Part shown: positions 52,491 through 61,264 of the stretch, piece after piece
Layout of the letters: each line of letters starts with the position of its first letter
Position numbering within the stretch: position 1 is the stretch's first letter
Assembly: GCA_049889695.1 (NCBI GenBank)
Contig: JBMHCX010000006.1
Coordinates: 124,001-188,000, forward strand
Direction of reading: 5' to 3'
Origin: WTJH01 sp049889695
Lineage (GTDB): Bacteria; Bacteroidota; Bacteroidia; Flavobacteriales; Flavobacteriaceae
DNA length: 64,000 nucleotides
Translations under genes and position numbers: made by a program
Notes under the pieces: model-generated
The model's database searches: none
Seen by the model: the letters and a program-made list of their open reading frames with translations, nothing else
Told to the model about the DNA's origin: nothing

Positions 52491-55046
52491 TTAGAAGCGC
52501 TGACCGATCACGAAGTGCGTTTCCCATCCGTTGGGTGTATTGCTACCGTTGGTGATGCTGTCGAAACCGTATCCGAAGTCTATCCCGAGTAGACCAAAGG
52601 CCGGCATAAAGATGCGAACCCCTGCCCCCGCAGACCGTTTAGAGTTAAATGGATTAAAATCTCTAAAGCTATCGTAACCATTCCCCGCTTCTAAAAATGT
52701 CAATGCATAGATTGAAGCTGAAGGTTTAAGCGTGATCGGATAGCGGAGTTCCATGGTAAATTTATTGTAAATCAGGGAACCGTCGTTGCTGGATAAGGAT
52801 TGGTTTTCGTATCCCCGTAGGGCAATGGTTTCACGACCATCGAGGGCGTAGTTGATCATTCCATCTCCTCCTAAGAAGAATCGTTCGAAGGGGATGTTTC
52901 CACGCTCTGGATTGTACGCGCCCAAGAAACCAAAGTCAGCTTGTGTTTTCAACACTAGCTTATCAAACAATCGGGTATACCAACTTCCGTTAAACTTGAT
53001 TTTATAAAACTCTAGCCATTGGAAGCGTTCTTGATCGATTTTTTCCTGATCGGGGTTCCCTGCCAAGTCTTGAAATTCTTCCTGCTCCTCTAGGTTTGAA
53101 AAATCTTGTCCGCTAATCAGGGAGTAGGGAGGCGTAAACTTAGCACTGATCAAAAATTCAGATCCACCCAATGGGAAAATAGGGTTGGTATATGTGTTGT
53201 TTCGGCTTAGGGCTATGGTGTAGGCGAGGTTGTTGGACTCTCCATTCCCAAAAGTAAACAGCCCTGTAAAATAGTTTTGCAGATTGTAGTACTGATATGA
53301 AATGGATTGTGAAAGGGTGAAATAATCGTCGGGAGATCGTAGTCGTTTTGCCAATCCTAATGTAATTCCAGTGATTTGGAAAGACTGACTTCTATCGGCT
53401 AAGCCCGTAAAAAAGTCGTAACGGTACTGTACTGTGTGCGAAAGTGATGTGGAAAATTGAACAGGTTGTCTTCCACCCAGCCAAGGTTCAGCAAAACTAA
53501 AACTGTAGGTGTTAAAAAACTGACTGGCCTGTAGTCGTAGGCTCAATGTTTGGCCGTCTCCCATGGGTAGAGGCTTATAGGCCTTTTTATTGAAAATATT
53601 TTTCATGGAGAAGTTGTTAAAGGAAAGCCCAAGGGTTCCTATAAATCCTCCACCGCCGTAGCCACCTTGCAATTCTATCTGACTCGCGCCGGCCTCGATT
53701 AATCCGTATTCTATATCGACCGTTCCCGCATTCGGATCTACGGCTTTAAAGTCAGGGGTAATTTGTTCCGCATCAAAAAAGCCTAGCTGTCCCAGTTCTC
53801 GTACGGTCCGTACGACCATATCTTTGCTGTATAATTCTCCCGGTTTGGTTCGTATTTCCCGAAAGATAACATGGTCGTTTGTTTTGGTGTTTCCAATAGC
53901 ACTAATATTATTGAAACGGGCAATTTTTCCTTCTGTAATACGGATTTCATAGTTGATCGTATCTTCCTGAGCACTTACTTCGACCGCATTGATATTGGAG
54001 AAGAGATAACCGTTGTTTTGATAGAGGTTGGTCAGATCATCCCCATCGGGTTTTGAGGTGTCTGCAATTCTCTTTTTGAGAAGAACGCCATTGTAGGGGT
54101 CGCCCTTTTGAATCCCTAATTTTCGACTGAGAAATTCTGAACTGTAGGCACTATTACCGATAAAGCTTAAATCGCCGAAGTAATAACGTTTCCCTTCTTC
54201 GACGGCTAGTTGAAGTGTGAGGGTATTGTCGTCGTTGGTAATCAGTGTATCTGCCGTGATACGTGCATCTCTATACCCCTTCTCTTTAAAAAAGTCAATG
54301 AGTCCTTCTTTGTCGGTGGTAAAGTCGGCAGGGATGTATTTCGATTTTTTCCAAAATCGACCCGTGAATTTTTGTTTGGTGTTTTTAAGTTGCTTCCGCA
54401 GACGTAAGTCTGAAAAGACTTCATTGCCTTCGATTTGAATTTCTTTAATCTTTACCCGTGGACCTCGGTCTACGCGGACAACCATCTTCAAAGCATTGTT
54501 TTCCAAAGAGTCTGGGATCAGATTTAGCTGAACTTTAGTGTTCATATAGCCCTCTTTTCGGAATTTATTAAGGATGAAGTTCTTGGTGTTGGTCAAAAAA
54601 CTTTCCGATAGCTTTTTCCCTTTGGTTAGTTCAGTTTCTTTTAAGATCAGGTCGGACTTTCCTTTTTTGATCCCTGTAATCTTTACGTCCGAGAGTGTTG
54701 GCAATTCCTTGATTTCGATTTCTAAGCCAATTTTGTCATCGCGAACATAATTGACATAAAAATTGATATCACTAAAGAGTTCTAGTTTCCAGAGTTTTTT
54801 TATGACACTACTGATTTCCTCCCCAGGGACGGTAATTTTCATCCCTTTACGCAGCCCGCTATAAGAAATAACGGTCTGATTGTTAAATGTTTTTAATCCT
54901 GAGACGGCAATTGAATCCAGTGTATATACCTTTCCGGGAAGATATTCTTCCGTTTGTCCGTACGACAATTGGGACAGGCAAAGCAATCCCAAGAATAGAC
55001 AAAAACGTTGAAAGTTACGATTGAAGTTGTTGACTTGTTTTTCCAA
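52491..55046 (-). CDS. bamA: BamA, outer-membrane protein assembly factor
   Basis: Essential insertase of outer-membrane beta-barrels, 851 aa. A signal peptide (RFCLFLGLLCLSQLSYGQ) precedes several POTRA domains (for example VYTLDSIAVSGLKTFNNQTVISYSGLRKG, RVKIKEIQIEGNEVFSDLRLRKQL, ISAIGNTKTNDHVIFREI) and the Omp85 barrel with RGY region YALDGRETIALRGYENQ, ending at phenylalanine in HFVIGQRF. Its start overlaps uppS by 32 bp. It should insert SusC, SprA and TolC-type barrels encoded in the same window. Confidence 0.96.
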   Translation of the reverse strand: MEKQVNNFNRNFQRFCLFLGLLCLSQLSYGQTEEYLPGKVYTLDSIAVSGLKTFNNQTVISYSGLRKGMKITVPGEEISSVIKKLWKLELFSDINFYVNYVRDDKIGLEIEIKELPTLSDVKITGIKKGKSDLILKETELTKGKKLSESFLTNTKNFILNKFRKEGYMNTKVQLNLIPDSLENNALKMVVRVDRGPRVKIKEIQIEGNEVFSDLRLRKQLKNTKQKFTGRFWKKSKYIPADFTTDKEGLIDFFKEKGYRDARITADTLITNDDNTLTLQLAVEEGKRYYFGDLSFIGNSAYSSEFLSRKLGIQKGDPYNGVLLKKRIADTSKPDGDDLTNLYQNNGYLFSNINAVEVSAQEDTINYEIRITEGKIARFNNISAIGNTKTNDHVIFREIRTKPGELYSKDMVVRTVRELGQLGFFDAEQITPDFKAVDPNAGTVDIEYGLIEAGASQIELQGGYGGGGFIGTLGLSFNNFSMKNIFNKKAYKPLPMGDGQTLSLRLQASQFFNTYSFSFAEPWLGGRQPVQFSTSLSHTVQYRYDFFTGLADRSQSFQITGITLGLAKRLRSPDDYFTLSQSISYQYYNLQNYFTGLFTFGNGESNNLAYTIALSRNNTYTNPIFPLGGSEFLISAKFTPPYSLISGQDFSNLEEQEEFQDLAGNPDQEKIDQERFQWLEFYKIKFNGSWYTRLFDKLVLKTQADFGFLGAYNPERGNIPFERFFLGGDGMINYALDGRETIALRGYENQSLSSNDGSLIYNKFTMELRYPITLKPSASIYALTFLEAGNGYDSFRDFNPFNSKRSAGAGVRIFMPAFGLLGIDFGYGFDSITNGSNTPNGWETHFVIGQRF

Positions 55047-55743
55047 ATCTGCGTTCGCGTTGTTGATAATTTAAAATGGCCTGATATAAATCCTCTTTTC
55101 CAAAGTCAGGCCACAATTTATCCGTAAAATAGAGTTCAGCGTAAGCGATTTGCCAGAGTAAAAAATTGCTTACACGTTGTTCGCCACTGGTGCGAATCAA
55201 CAAATCTACATCCGGTAAATTTCGGGTGTAAAGATGCTCATTTATAACGGATTCGTCAAGGTTTTCAAGGGAAATTGTATTCGTTTTAACTTTTTGTGCT
55301 AAACGTCTAAATGCGTTCACCATTTCATCGCGACTACTATAGCTCAAGGCCAATGTTAAAACCATGCCGCTATTATTCTTTGTTTTTTCTTTTACAAAGA
55401 TCAATTCCTCGCGGACAGCGGCGGGCAGAGAATCCAAATTACCAATGGCTTGAAGTCGAATGTCGTTTTGCATCATTTTGCGAAACTCGCCTCGGAGCGA
55501 TCGGACCAAGAGATTCATCAATACACCAACTTCATCTTTGGGGCGTTCCCAGTTCTCGGTAGAAAAGGCGTAGAGGGTGAGGTGTGGAATTTTGATTTCC
55601 CGGGCTGCTTCAACAATCGATCGAACAGCGTTAACACCGTGTTTATGCCCATAAATCCGGGGTTTTCCCTGGTTAACAGCCCAGCGGCCATTACCATCCA
55701 TTATGATCGCCACATGATTGGGTATATTCGAAAATTCCATCAT
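55015..55743 (-). CDS. uppS: Isoprenyl transferase (undecaprenyl diphosphate synthase)
   Basis: cis-Prenyltransferase making the C55 lipid carrier for peptidoglycan and polysaccharide; 242 aa. The pyrophosphate-binding motif HVAIIMDGNGRWA with catalytic D16 and the C-terminal LLIRTSGEQRVSNFLLWQIAYAELYFTDKLWPDF are diagnostic. Two consecutive ATGs (55743, 55740) are possible; the first overlaps the upstream gene's TGA by 4 bp. Its 3' end overlaps bamA by 32 bp, coupling lipid-carrier and outer-membrane-assembly genes. Confidence 0.97.
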   Translation of the reverse strand: MMEFSNIPNHVAIIMDGNGRWAVNQGKPRIYGHKHGVNAVRSIVEAAREIKIPHLTLYAFSTENWERPKDEVGVLMNLLVRSLRGEFRKMMQNDIRLQAIGNLDSLPAAVREELIFVKEKTKNNSGMVLTLALSYSSRDEMVNAFRRLAQKVKTNTISLENLDESVINEHLYTRNLPDVDLLIRTSGEQRVSNFLLWQIAYAELYFTDKLWPDFGKEDLYQAILNYQQRERRFGKTSQQLQS

Positions 55744-56465
55744 TTATCTTTGCAATAACACGGCAGATCGCCAAAGGTAAAGGAAATTGTTAATCCAGAA
55801 AATACAAACCAATCATTATTACCAATATTTCCAAACCGATTGAGGCTTTCATCGGGGGAGGGGTCACTTCCATCTAAATTGTCAGTTAAGGCATACCGTG
55901 CGCCCACCTCAAATCCTAAAACCACTGTAGGAGTTGGGTTTAACTTTATTCCAAAAGTTACCGGAAGAGCGACTTCCTGTGTGGTTCCATAATCGACTAA
56001 TTCCGGTAGGCTTCGCATGCCTGCAGGAACATTGACGCCAGAATTTTGATGATATTGAAGTTTGTATCGAAAGTAGCTTAACCCTAAATATAAATAGGGG
56101 CTAAAACTGAGTTGTTCGGTATGCAGGTTAAAGTCTAAAAAATTGAACTCCATCCCCGCTGAGAACTCTTGAATTGAATTATTGACCTTGTAGTTTCGCC
56201 AAAAACGCCCCAATTCTGGAGAAGCGAAATCGGCATTTTTTAGGTTGGCTTGGATTAAACTTGCACGAAGGGAATAACGTGTGGTGAGATTCCACTTATA
56301 GACGACTCCTGCAGCATAACTCCCCGGCACTAGATATGAACTATTTCCTACGTCGCCTATATAGGTGCTTGCTCCCACGAATGCTCCAATTTCATGGTAT
56401 TGACCATAGGAATGCAAACCTCCGAAGGACAAAATGAGCCAAATGTAAGCTGTTCGTAGTTTCAT
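55740..56465 (-). CDS. porG: PorG-like outer-membrane protein (DUF6089), probable T9SS component
   Basis: 241-aa secreted beta-barrel protein, signal peptide TAYIWLILSFGGLHSYGQ, then YHEIGAFVGASTYIGDVGNSSYLVPGSYAAGVVYKWNLTTRYSLRASL. It fits the DUF6089 family, whose Porphyromonas member PorG is part of the type IX secretion complex with PorK/PorN. As I recall, porG there also lies next to uppS, bamA and ompH genes, which supports the name. The ATG at 56465 is preferred to a GTG six codons upstream. The symbol depends partly on synteny. Confidence 0.72.
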   Translation of the reverse strand: MKLRTAYIWLILSFGGLHSYGQYHEIGAFVGASTYIGDVGNSSYLVPGSYAAGVVYKWNLTTRYSLRASLIQANLKNADFASPELGRFWRNYKVNNSIQEFSAGMEFNFLDFNLHTEQLSFSPYLYLGLSYFRYKLQYHQNSGVNVPAGMRSLPELVDYGTTQEVALPVTFGIKLNPTPTVVLGFEVGARYALTDNLDGSDPSPDESLNRFGNIGNNDWFVFSGLTISFTFGDLPCYCKDK

Positions 56466-56528
56466 GATACATACTTCAGTCACCTAAGGGGCGCCAAGGG
56501 GTATCATAAAAACAGATTTTCGCCTAAA

Positions 56529-57413
56529 TTATTGTGCATTTCTAGTGTCTAAGCCCCAAAAGAGTTTGTTTCTGAGGGTCGCAAAAAAGTGGGTGTTTTG
56601 TAGTTCAACCGTCTGAATTTCAAAAGGAGCTTTTTCAATGTAAATTCGATGACCGTTTTGAACATTCACTAGGCGGGAGTCCAGCGTCAGTAAATGATTC
56701 TTGGCACGTCCCTGAACTTCTAGAGCAATTCTGCTGTCGTCCGGAACAATTAAAGGGCGCATCGTGATGTTGTGAGGGGCAATCGGATTCAAGACAAAAT
56801 TTTTGCTTTGAGGGGTAAGAACGGGCCCTCCGGAGCTTAAGGAATAGCCGGTGGAGCCTGTTGCAGTTGCAATAATGAGTCCATCGGCCCAATAGGTGGT
56901 TAGCTTTTCTCCATTAATCTCTGTTTCAATATTGAGCATTGAAGTGGTGTTTTTCCGATAGACGACCATTTCATTCAGGGCATACGGGAATTCATCAATG
57001 CCTTCTATAGGCGGATCGGTAACTATTTTCAGTAAACTGCGTTGAACGATACTGTAGCGACCTTCAAAAAAATCGTTTAAACCATCGCTTAAAGATTCTT
57101 TTTGCAAGCTTGTTAGGAAACCAAGAGTCCCGGTATTGATTCCTAAAATCGGGACGCCATAATCCCCAACGAAGGGAATTGAACGCAATAGGGTGCCATC
57201 TCCACCGATAGAAAAGACGCAATCCAATGGGAAATCTAAGCGTACTTTACTGTTAAAAAACGAATATTCTTCCTGTTGTTCACTGCTAAAGTGAGACTTT
57301 AACCCTTGATCAATAAAAAAGGAGTGCTCCTTGGCCGTCAGATAATTAATGATCTGATGGACGTAGTCCACTGTCACTGGAGTGTCGTAGGAACTAAAAA
57401 GAGCAATATTCAT
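56529..57413 (-). CDS. nadK: NAD kinase
   Basis: Phosphorylates NAD to NADP; 294 aa. The GGDGT motif is at residues 70-74 with the catalytic aspartate D72, followed by the conserved GINTGTLGFL, the NE motif in YALNEMVVYR, and ATGSTGYSLSSGGP. It is the first gene of the minus-strand envelope operon; a TATTTTTG element at 57467-57460 is a perfect -7 box match about 45 bp before the ATG, although no clear TTG is at the right spacing. It is divergent from pdxJ. Confidence 0.96.
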   Translation of the reverse strand: MNIALFSSYDTPVTVDYVHQIINYLTAKEHSFFIDQGLKSHFSSEQQEEYSFFNSKVRLDFPLDCVFSIGGDGTLLRSIPFVGDYGVPILGINTGTLGFLTSLQKESLSDGLNDFFEGRYSIVQRSLLKIVTDPPIEGIDEFPYALNEMVVYRKNTTSMLNIETEINGEKLTTYWADGLIIATATGSTGYSLSSGGPVLTPQSKNFVLNPIAPHNITMRPLIVPDDSRIALEVQGRAKNHLLTLDSRLVNVQNGHRIYIEKAPFEIQTVELQNTHFFATLRNKLFWGLDTRNAQ

Positions 57414-57492
57414 CGATACTATGCTTTAAACGAACTATTCCGCACCAAGCTGAATAACACAAAAATACAGTTTAAAACGAGATTTAAGGATG

Positions 57493-57522
57493 TTGTTTGC
57501 AGGAGAATATGTTCTACTTTTG
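57493..57522 (+). promoter_or_regulatory. Candidate promoter of pdxJ
   Basis: TTG at 57493-57495, a 19-bp spacer and TACTTTTG at 57515-57522 match TTG / TAnnTTTG exactly in the -7 box. The ATG lies 13 bp further. The opposing nadK -7 box is at 57467-57460, so the two promoters are back to back. Confidence 0.6.
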
Positions 57523-57535
57523 CTAAAAATTTGCC

Positions 57536-58249
57536 ATGACGAAGTTAAGCGTAAACATTAATAAAGTAGCCACCATCAGAAATGCTCGGGGGGGTAATGC
57601 ACCCGATCTTATACAGGTCGCTACTGACCTGCAGTCTTTTGGTGCTGAGGGAATAACAGTACACCCACGACCAGACGAGCGCCATATCCGATATGCAGAC
57701 GTTCGTTCATTACCGGCTTGTATAAATACAGAGTTCAATGTGGAGGGAAATCCTTCTCATGCCTTTTTGGAGCTGGTTATGGAAGTAGTCCCTCAACAAG
57801 TGACCTTGGTTCCAGACGCTCCCGATGCTATTACTTCGAATGCAGGTTGGGATACCCAAAAAGAGCAGAAATATTTGCGTTCAATTATTGAAGAACTTCA
57901 ACAAAAGGGCATCCGGACGTCGATTTTTGTGGATCCCGATCCAGAGATGGTTTCCGCAGCACTGGATACTGGAACCGATCGTATAGAGTTATATACAGAA
58001 GCTTATGCGAAGGGATATTCCCAGAACCCCGAGGCAGCAATTGCTCCTTACCAAGCAGCAGCTGAAAAAGCGCAAGAATTGTCGATTGGCTTAAACGCAG
58101 GACACGACTTGAGTCTGGAGAATATCGCCTACTTTGCCCAAAATATCCCCGGCTTACTCGAGGTTTCCATCGGACATGCATTGATATGTGAAAGTCTCTA
58201 TCTAGGATTCGAAAATGTTGTGCCGATGTATTTAAATCGTTTGAAATGA
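57536..58249 (+). CDS. pdxJ: Pyridoxine 5'-phosphate synthase PdxJ
   Basis: Condenses 1-deoxyxylulose 5-phosphate with 3-amino-2-oxopropyl phosphate to form pyridoxine phosphate. 237 aa, a normal length. TIM-barrel motifs include VNINKVATIRNARGG, GITVHPRPDERHI, TLVPDAPDAITSNAGWD, and the C-terminal LNAGHDLSLENIAYFAQNIPGLLEVSIGHAL. It overlaps the alpha/beta hydrolase gene by 4 bp (ATGA). Confidence 0.97.
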   Translation: MTKLSVNINKVATIRNARGGNAPDLIQVATDLQSFGAEGITVHPRPDERHIRYADVRSLPACINTEFNVEGNPSHAFLELVMEVVPQQVTLVPDAPDAITSNAGWDTQKEQKYLRSIIEELQQKGIRTSIFVDPDPEMVSAALDTGTDRIELYTEAYAKGYSQNPEAAIAPYQAAAEKAQELSIGLNAGHDLSLENIAYFAQNIPGLLEVSIGHALICESLYLGFENVVPMYLNRLK

Positions 58250-59022
58250 GCCCCCTCTTATACAGTCATGTGATCGACGGTACTGGGCCTGACCTGATAA
58301 TCTTACATGGGTTTTTAGGGATGTCTGACAATTGGAAAACCCTTGGGAAAAGATGGGCCGCTCAGGGTTATCGGGTCCATCTGCTCGACCAACGCAACCA
58401 CGGCCGTTCTTTTTGGTCTGAGGATTTTTCATATGCCCATATGGCAGCCGATCTTCAGCAGTACATCACAGAAAATCAACTTTCCAATTACCGTATCATT
58501 GGCCATTCAATGGGAGGGAAAACACTAATGTACTGGCTGGGAGAGTATCAGACTCCTATTTCGCATGCCGTAGTGGCGGACATTGCTCCCAAGACATACG
58601 AACCTCACCACAATGTGATTTTGAATGCGCTTGCATCTTTAGATTTCAAGACCCTTGAATCTCGACAAGCCGTAGAAGCTGTATTAAAAGAACAGATTAG
58701 CGATCCTGGGGTGCGTCTTTTTTTGATGAAAAACGTGCATCGCAAAGCGGATAAGCGTCTTGGACTCCGACTGAATATTGAGGTGCTAAGGAAAGCAAAT
58801 GCAGTAGTTAGCGAGGGACTTCCTTCCCATTTCGCTTCCTCCGTACCTACTCTCTTTTTGGCTGGGGCTCATTCGGATTATGTCTTGACCACCGACCATG
58901 ACTCCATTCAAAAGCAGTTTTCTGAAGCCACGATCGATTATATTCCCCAGGCGTCACATTGGCTTCATGCAGAGCAACCTGATTTGTTTTTTGATCGTGT
59001 CAATCGATTTTTCCAGTCGTAA
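58246..59022 (+). CDS. Alpha/beta-fold hydrolase (YbfF-like esterase)
   Basis: 258-aa hydrolase with oxyanion-hole HGFLGMSDNW, LDQRNHGRS, the nucleophile elbow GHSMGG (S88) and a C-terminal catalytic histidine in ASHWLHAEQP. It resembles the YbfF short-chain/acyl-CoA esterases. It starts inside the pdxJ stop codon. The physiological substrate is unknown. Confidence 0.9.
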   Translation: MSPLLYSHVIDGTGPDLIILHGFLGMSDNWKTLGKRWAAQGYRVHLLDQRNHGRSFWSEDFSYAHMAADLQQYITENQLSNYRIIGHSMGGKTLMYWLGEYQTPISHAVVADIAPKTYEPHHNVILNALASLDFKTLESRQAVEAVLKEQISDPGVRLFLMKNVHRKADKRLGLRLNIEVLRKANAVVSEGLPSHFASSVPTLFLAGAHSDYVLTTDHDSIQKQFSEATIDYIPQASHWLHAEQPDLFFDRVNRFFQS

Positions 59023-59086
59023 TTTCACAAGTGGCGATAGAGTTGTGATAAATTCTTGTGTCGCTCGGCTGCGCTGTCGAAATCAT

Positions 59087-59094
59087 TAATTTTG
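59087..59094 (+). promoter_or_regulatory. Possible -7 promoter element before the GNAT gene
   Basis: TAATTTTG matches TAnnTTTG perfectly and lies 15 bp before the ATG at 59110. No TTG is present at 17-23 bp upstream, so this is only a weak promoter candidate. Confidence 0.3.
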
Positions 59095-59109
59095 CCAAAA
59101 AATTATTTC

Positions 59110-59592
59110 ATGGCCTTCCATATCCGAGAAGCAGACATAAACGACAGCCCCGCAATTCTGGGACTGATTCAAGAACTTGCTACTTTTGAGCGTGAGCCAG
59201 AGGCTGTTGAAGTCACTTTAGAAGATATTCAGTCCATGGGTTTTGGAGAAAATCCCGCTTTTGAGTGTTTGGTGGCGACCATAGATGATAGGGTGGTGGG
59301 AATGGCTTTGTATTACCCCCGGTTTTCGACTTGGAAAGGCCCTACCTTACACTTAGAAGATCTTATCGTCACTGAAGATCATAAGGGGAAAGGAATTGGA
59401 ACTGCACTCTACAGCCAATTTATAAGCGTTGCTCAAGCGCGTGGCTTAAGACGTATCGAATGGGTCGTTTTGGATTGGAACAAACCAGCAGTTGAATTTT
59501 ACGAAAAAAGCGGCGCTAAGGTTCTTGCTGACTGGCGGACAGTACAGATGGACACCGTAGCAATGCATGCTTATTTAAATAATCACAAATGA
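59110..59592 (+). CDS. GNAT-family N-acetyltransferase
   Basis: 160-aa acetyltransferase. The acetyl-CoA binding motif A appears as LIVTEDHKGKGIGTALYSQF, and the C-terminal LDWNKPAVEFYEKSGAKVL is the usual GNAT ending. The LHLEDLIV and LDWN features resemble the diamine/spermidine (SSAT-like) acetyltransferases. The ATG at 59110 (MAFHIREADINDSPAI) is chosen; the frame is open further upstream but without a family match. It overlaps lysC by 4 bp. A polyamine substrate is a guess from similarity. Confidence 0.88.
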   Translation: MAFHIREADINDSPAILGLIQELATFEREPEAVEVTLEDIQSMGFGENPAFECLVATIDDRVVGMALYYPRFSTWKGPTLHLEDLIVTEDHKGKGIGTALYSQFISVAQARGLRRIEWVVLDWNKPAVEFYEKSGAKVLADWRTVQMDTVAMHAYLNNHK

Positions 59593-60845
59593 AAGTTTTT
59601 AAGTTTGGTGGTGCATCGGTAAAAGATGCCAACGGCATTCAAAATTTAGCGTCCATACTAAAGCTATATCCTTCCGATGGGCTAGTGGTGGTCATTTCGG
59701 CCATGGGTAAAACCACTAATGCCATGGAAGCCATTGTAGATGCACATCTAAATTTTCCAAATGAGCTAAATGCCCACATACAAACCGTTAGGGAACAACA
59801 CATTTCTGCAGTTACTGAACTTTTTGAAGACCAGGCGGGCATTTATCTCCAAAAATTACAAGGGATATTTGATGAACTCACAACGCTCTTAGATCGCAGT
59901 AAGTCCCCTAATCACAGTTTTATCTACGATCAGGTGGTTTGTTTCGGTGAACTTCTCTCTACCTCAATTGTGGCCTGGTATCTCGATTATTTGGGGATGA
60001 AGGTCGATTGGCTAGATGCTCGTACTTGTGTAAAAACGGATGATTATTACCGAAATGCTAATCTTGATTGGGAACAAACACAAGCAAAAATTGTCGCGGC
60101 GGTCGATCCCAAAAAAGTCACGATAACACAAGGATTTATCGGAAGTGATGCGAATAATTTTACGACGACATTGGGGCGAGAGGGATCGGACTACACTGCA
60201 GCTATTTTTGGCTACTCTCTAAATGCTGCTGAAGTTGCCATATGGAAAGATGTACCAGGAGTCATGAATGGCGATCCACGAGTGTTTCAGTCGACCACTC
60301 TTTTACAAACGATTTCCTATCGGGAAGCGATTGAGTTGGCTTACTATGGGGCATCTGTGATACACCCAAAAACATTACAGCCCCTGCAACGGAAAGAGAT
60401 TCCGCTATTCGTGAAATCATTTAAAGACCCACAAGCACCTGGGACTGTAGTGGGGAGAGGGCACATCTTAGAGCCTATGGTACCATGTTTTATACTAAAG
60501 AAAAATCAGACATTACTGCAACTATCGACGATTGATTTCTCATTTATAGTGGAAGACAATATCAGTCAAATCTTTAAGCTCCTTCACCAAACCCAGATGC
60601 GTGTGGAGGTGATTCAAAATTCAGCTATCAGCTTTTCAGTTTGTATCAATAACAAATACGACCGATTGGATGAATTAATTCAAGCCTTAAAAAATTCATT
60701 TAAAGTGGAAGTTTTTGAAGAGGTTTCTCTCTACACTATTCGTCATTACAACGAGCAAGCTATTTCCTATATCAAGGGCCTTGGAGGAGAGGTACTCATG
60801 GAGCAAAAAACTCCAGAAACAGCACAGTTTGTGATGCAGGCTTAA
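59589..60845 (+). CDS. lysC: Aspartate kinase (monofunctional)
   Basis: First enzyme of the aspartate pathway (lysine, threonine, methionine). 418 aa. The N-terminal kinase domain starts KVFKFGGASVKDANGIQNLA and has VVISAMGKTTNAME, TQGFIGSD, TTLGREGSDYTAAIFGYSL and the KDVPGVMNGDPR motif. A C-terminal ACT-like region follows (residues from about 300), but it is short and the second ACT unit is poorly conserved, so feedback control cannot be predicted. No homoserine dehydrogenase domain is fused. It converges with arsC with a 4-bp overlap. Confidence 0.95.
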   Translation: MKVFKFGGASVKDANGIQNLASILKLYPSDGLVVVISAMGKTTNAMEAIVDAHLNFPNELNAHIQTVREQHISAVTELFEDQAGIYLQKLQGIFDELTTLLDRSKSPNHSFIYDQVVCFGELLSTSIVAWYLDYLGMKVDWLDARTCVKTDDYYRNANLDWEQTQAKIVAAVDPKKVTITQGFIGSDANNFTTTLGREGSDYTAAIFGYSLNAAEVAIWKDVPGVMNGDPRVFQSTTLLQTISYREAIELAYYGASVIHPKTLQPLQRKEIPLFVKSFKDPQAPGTVVGRGHILEPMVPCFILKKNQTLLQLSTIDFSFIVEDNISQIFKLLHQTQMRVEVIQNSAISFSVCINNKYDRLDELIQALKNSFKVEVFEEVSLYTIRHYNEQAISYIKGLGGEVLMEQKTPETAQFVMQA

Positions 60846-61264
60846 GACGCTAATTTGTCTTTCACAAACTTTTCAACGAATGCAGCAATTTCGTTTCTGG
60901 TCTGATCAAAAGCAGCTTCTATCGCCTCTGGACTTCCTTCTAGTTTAGACGGATCCGAAAAATTTTGATGGATCTTCACAGCATCCTTTGAGGGGAATAT
61001 CGGACAGTTTTCTGCTGCATGATCGCAGACAGTGATGATGTAGTCAAAAGAAATATCGCCATATTCATCTACATGATTAGAGGTGTTTTGGGAAATATCG
61101 ATTCCAATACGCTCCATAGCGGCCACCGCTTTTGGGTTGAGTCCATGCGTTTCAATACCAGCACTGTAGATCTGTGCTTGCCCCCCCGTAAAGTATTCGA
61201 ATAGTCCGTGAGCCATTTGACTTCGGCATGAATTTCCAGTACATAAAACAAGTATGTTTTTCAT
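60842..61264 (-). CDS. arsC: Thioredoxin-coupled arsenate reductase (LMW-PTP fold)
   Basis: Reduces arsenate to arsenite, 140 aa. The phosphatase-type loop CTGNSCRSQMAHG gives C8 and C13 with R14. The second redox pair C80 and C87 (VCDHAAENC) has the 7-residue spacing of the thioredoxin-linked enzyme type, which distinguishes it from plain LMW protein-tyrosine phosphatases. It is directly downstream (0 bp) of the hydroxyacid dehydrogenase and no arsB/acr3 or ArsR gene is nearby. Confidence 0.9.
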   Translation of the reverse strand: MKNILVLCTGNSCRSQMAHGLFEYFTGGQAQIYSAGIETHGLNPKAVAAMERIGIDISQNTSNHVDEYGDISFDYIITVCDHAAENCPIFPSKDAVKIHQNFSDPSKLEGSPEAIEAAFDQTRNEIAAFVEKFVKDKLAS

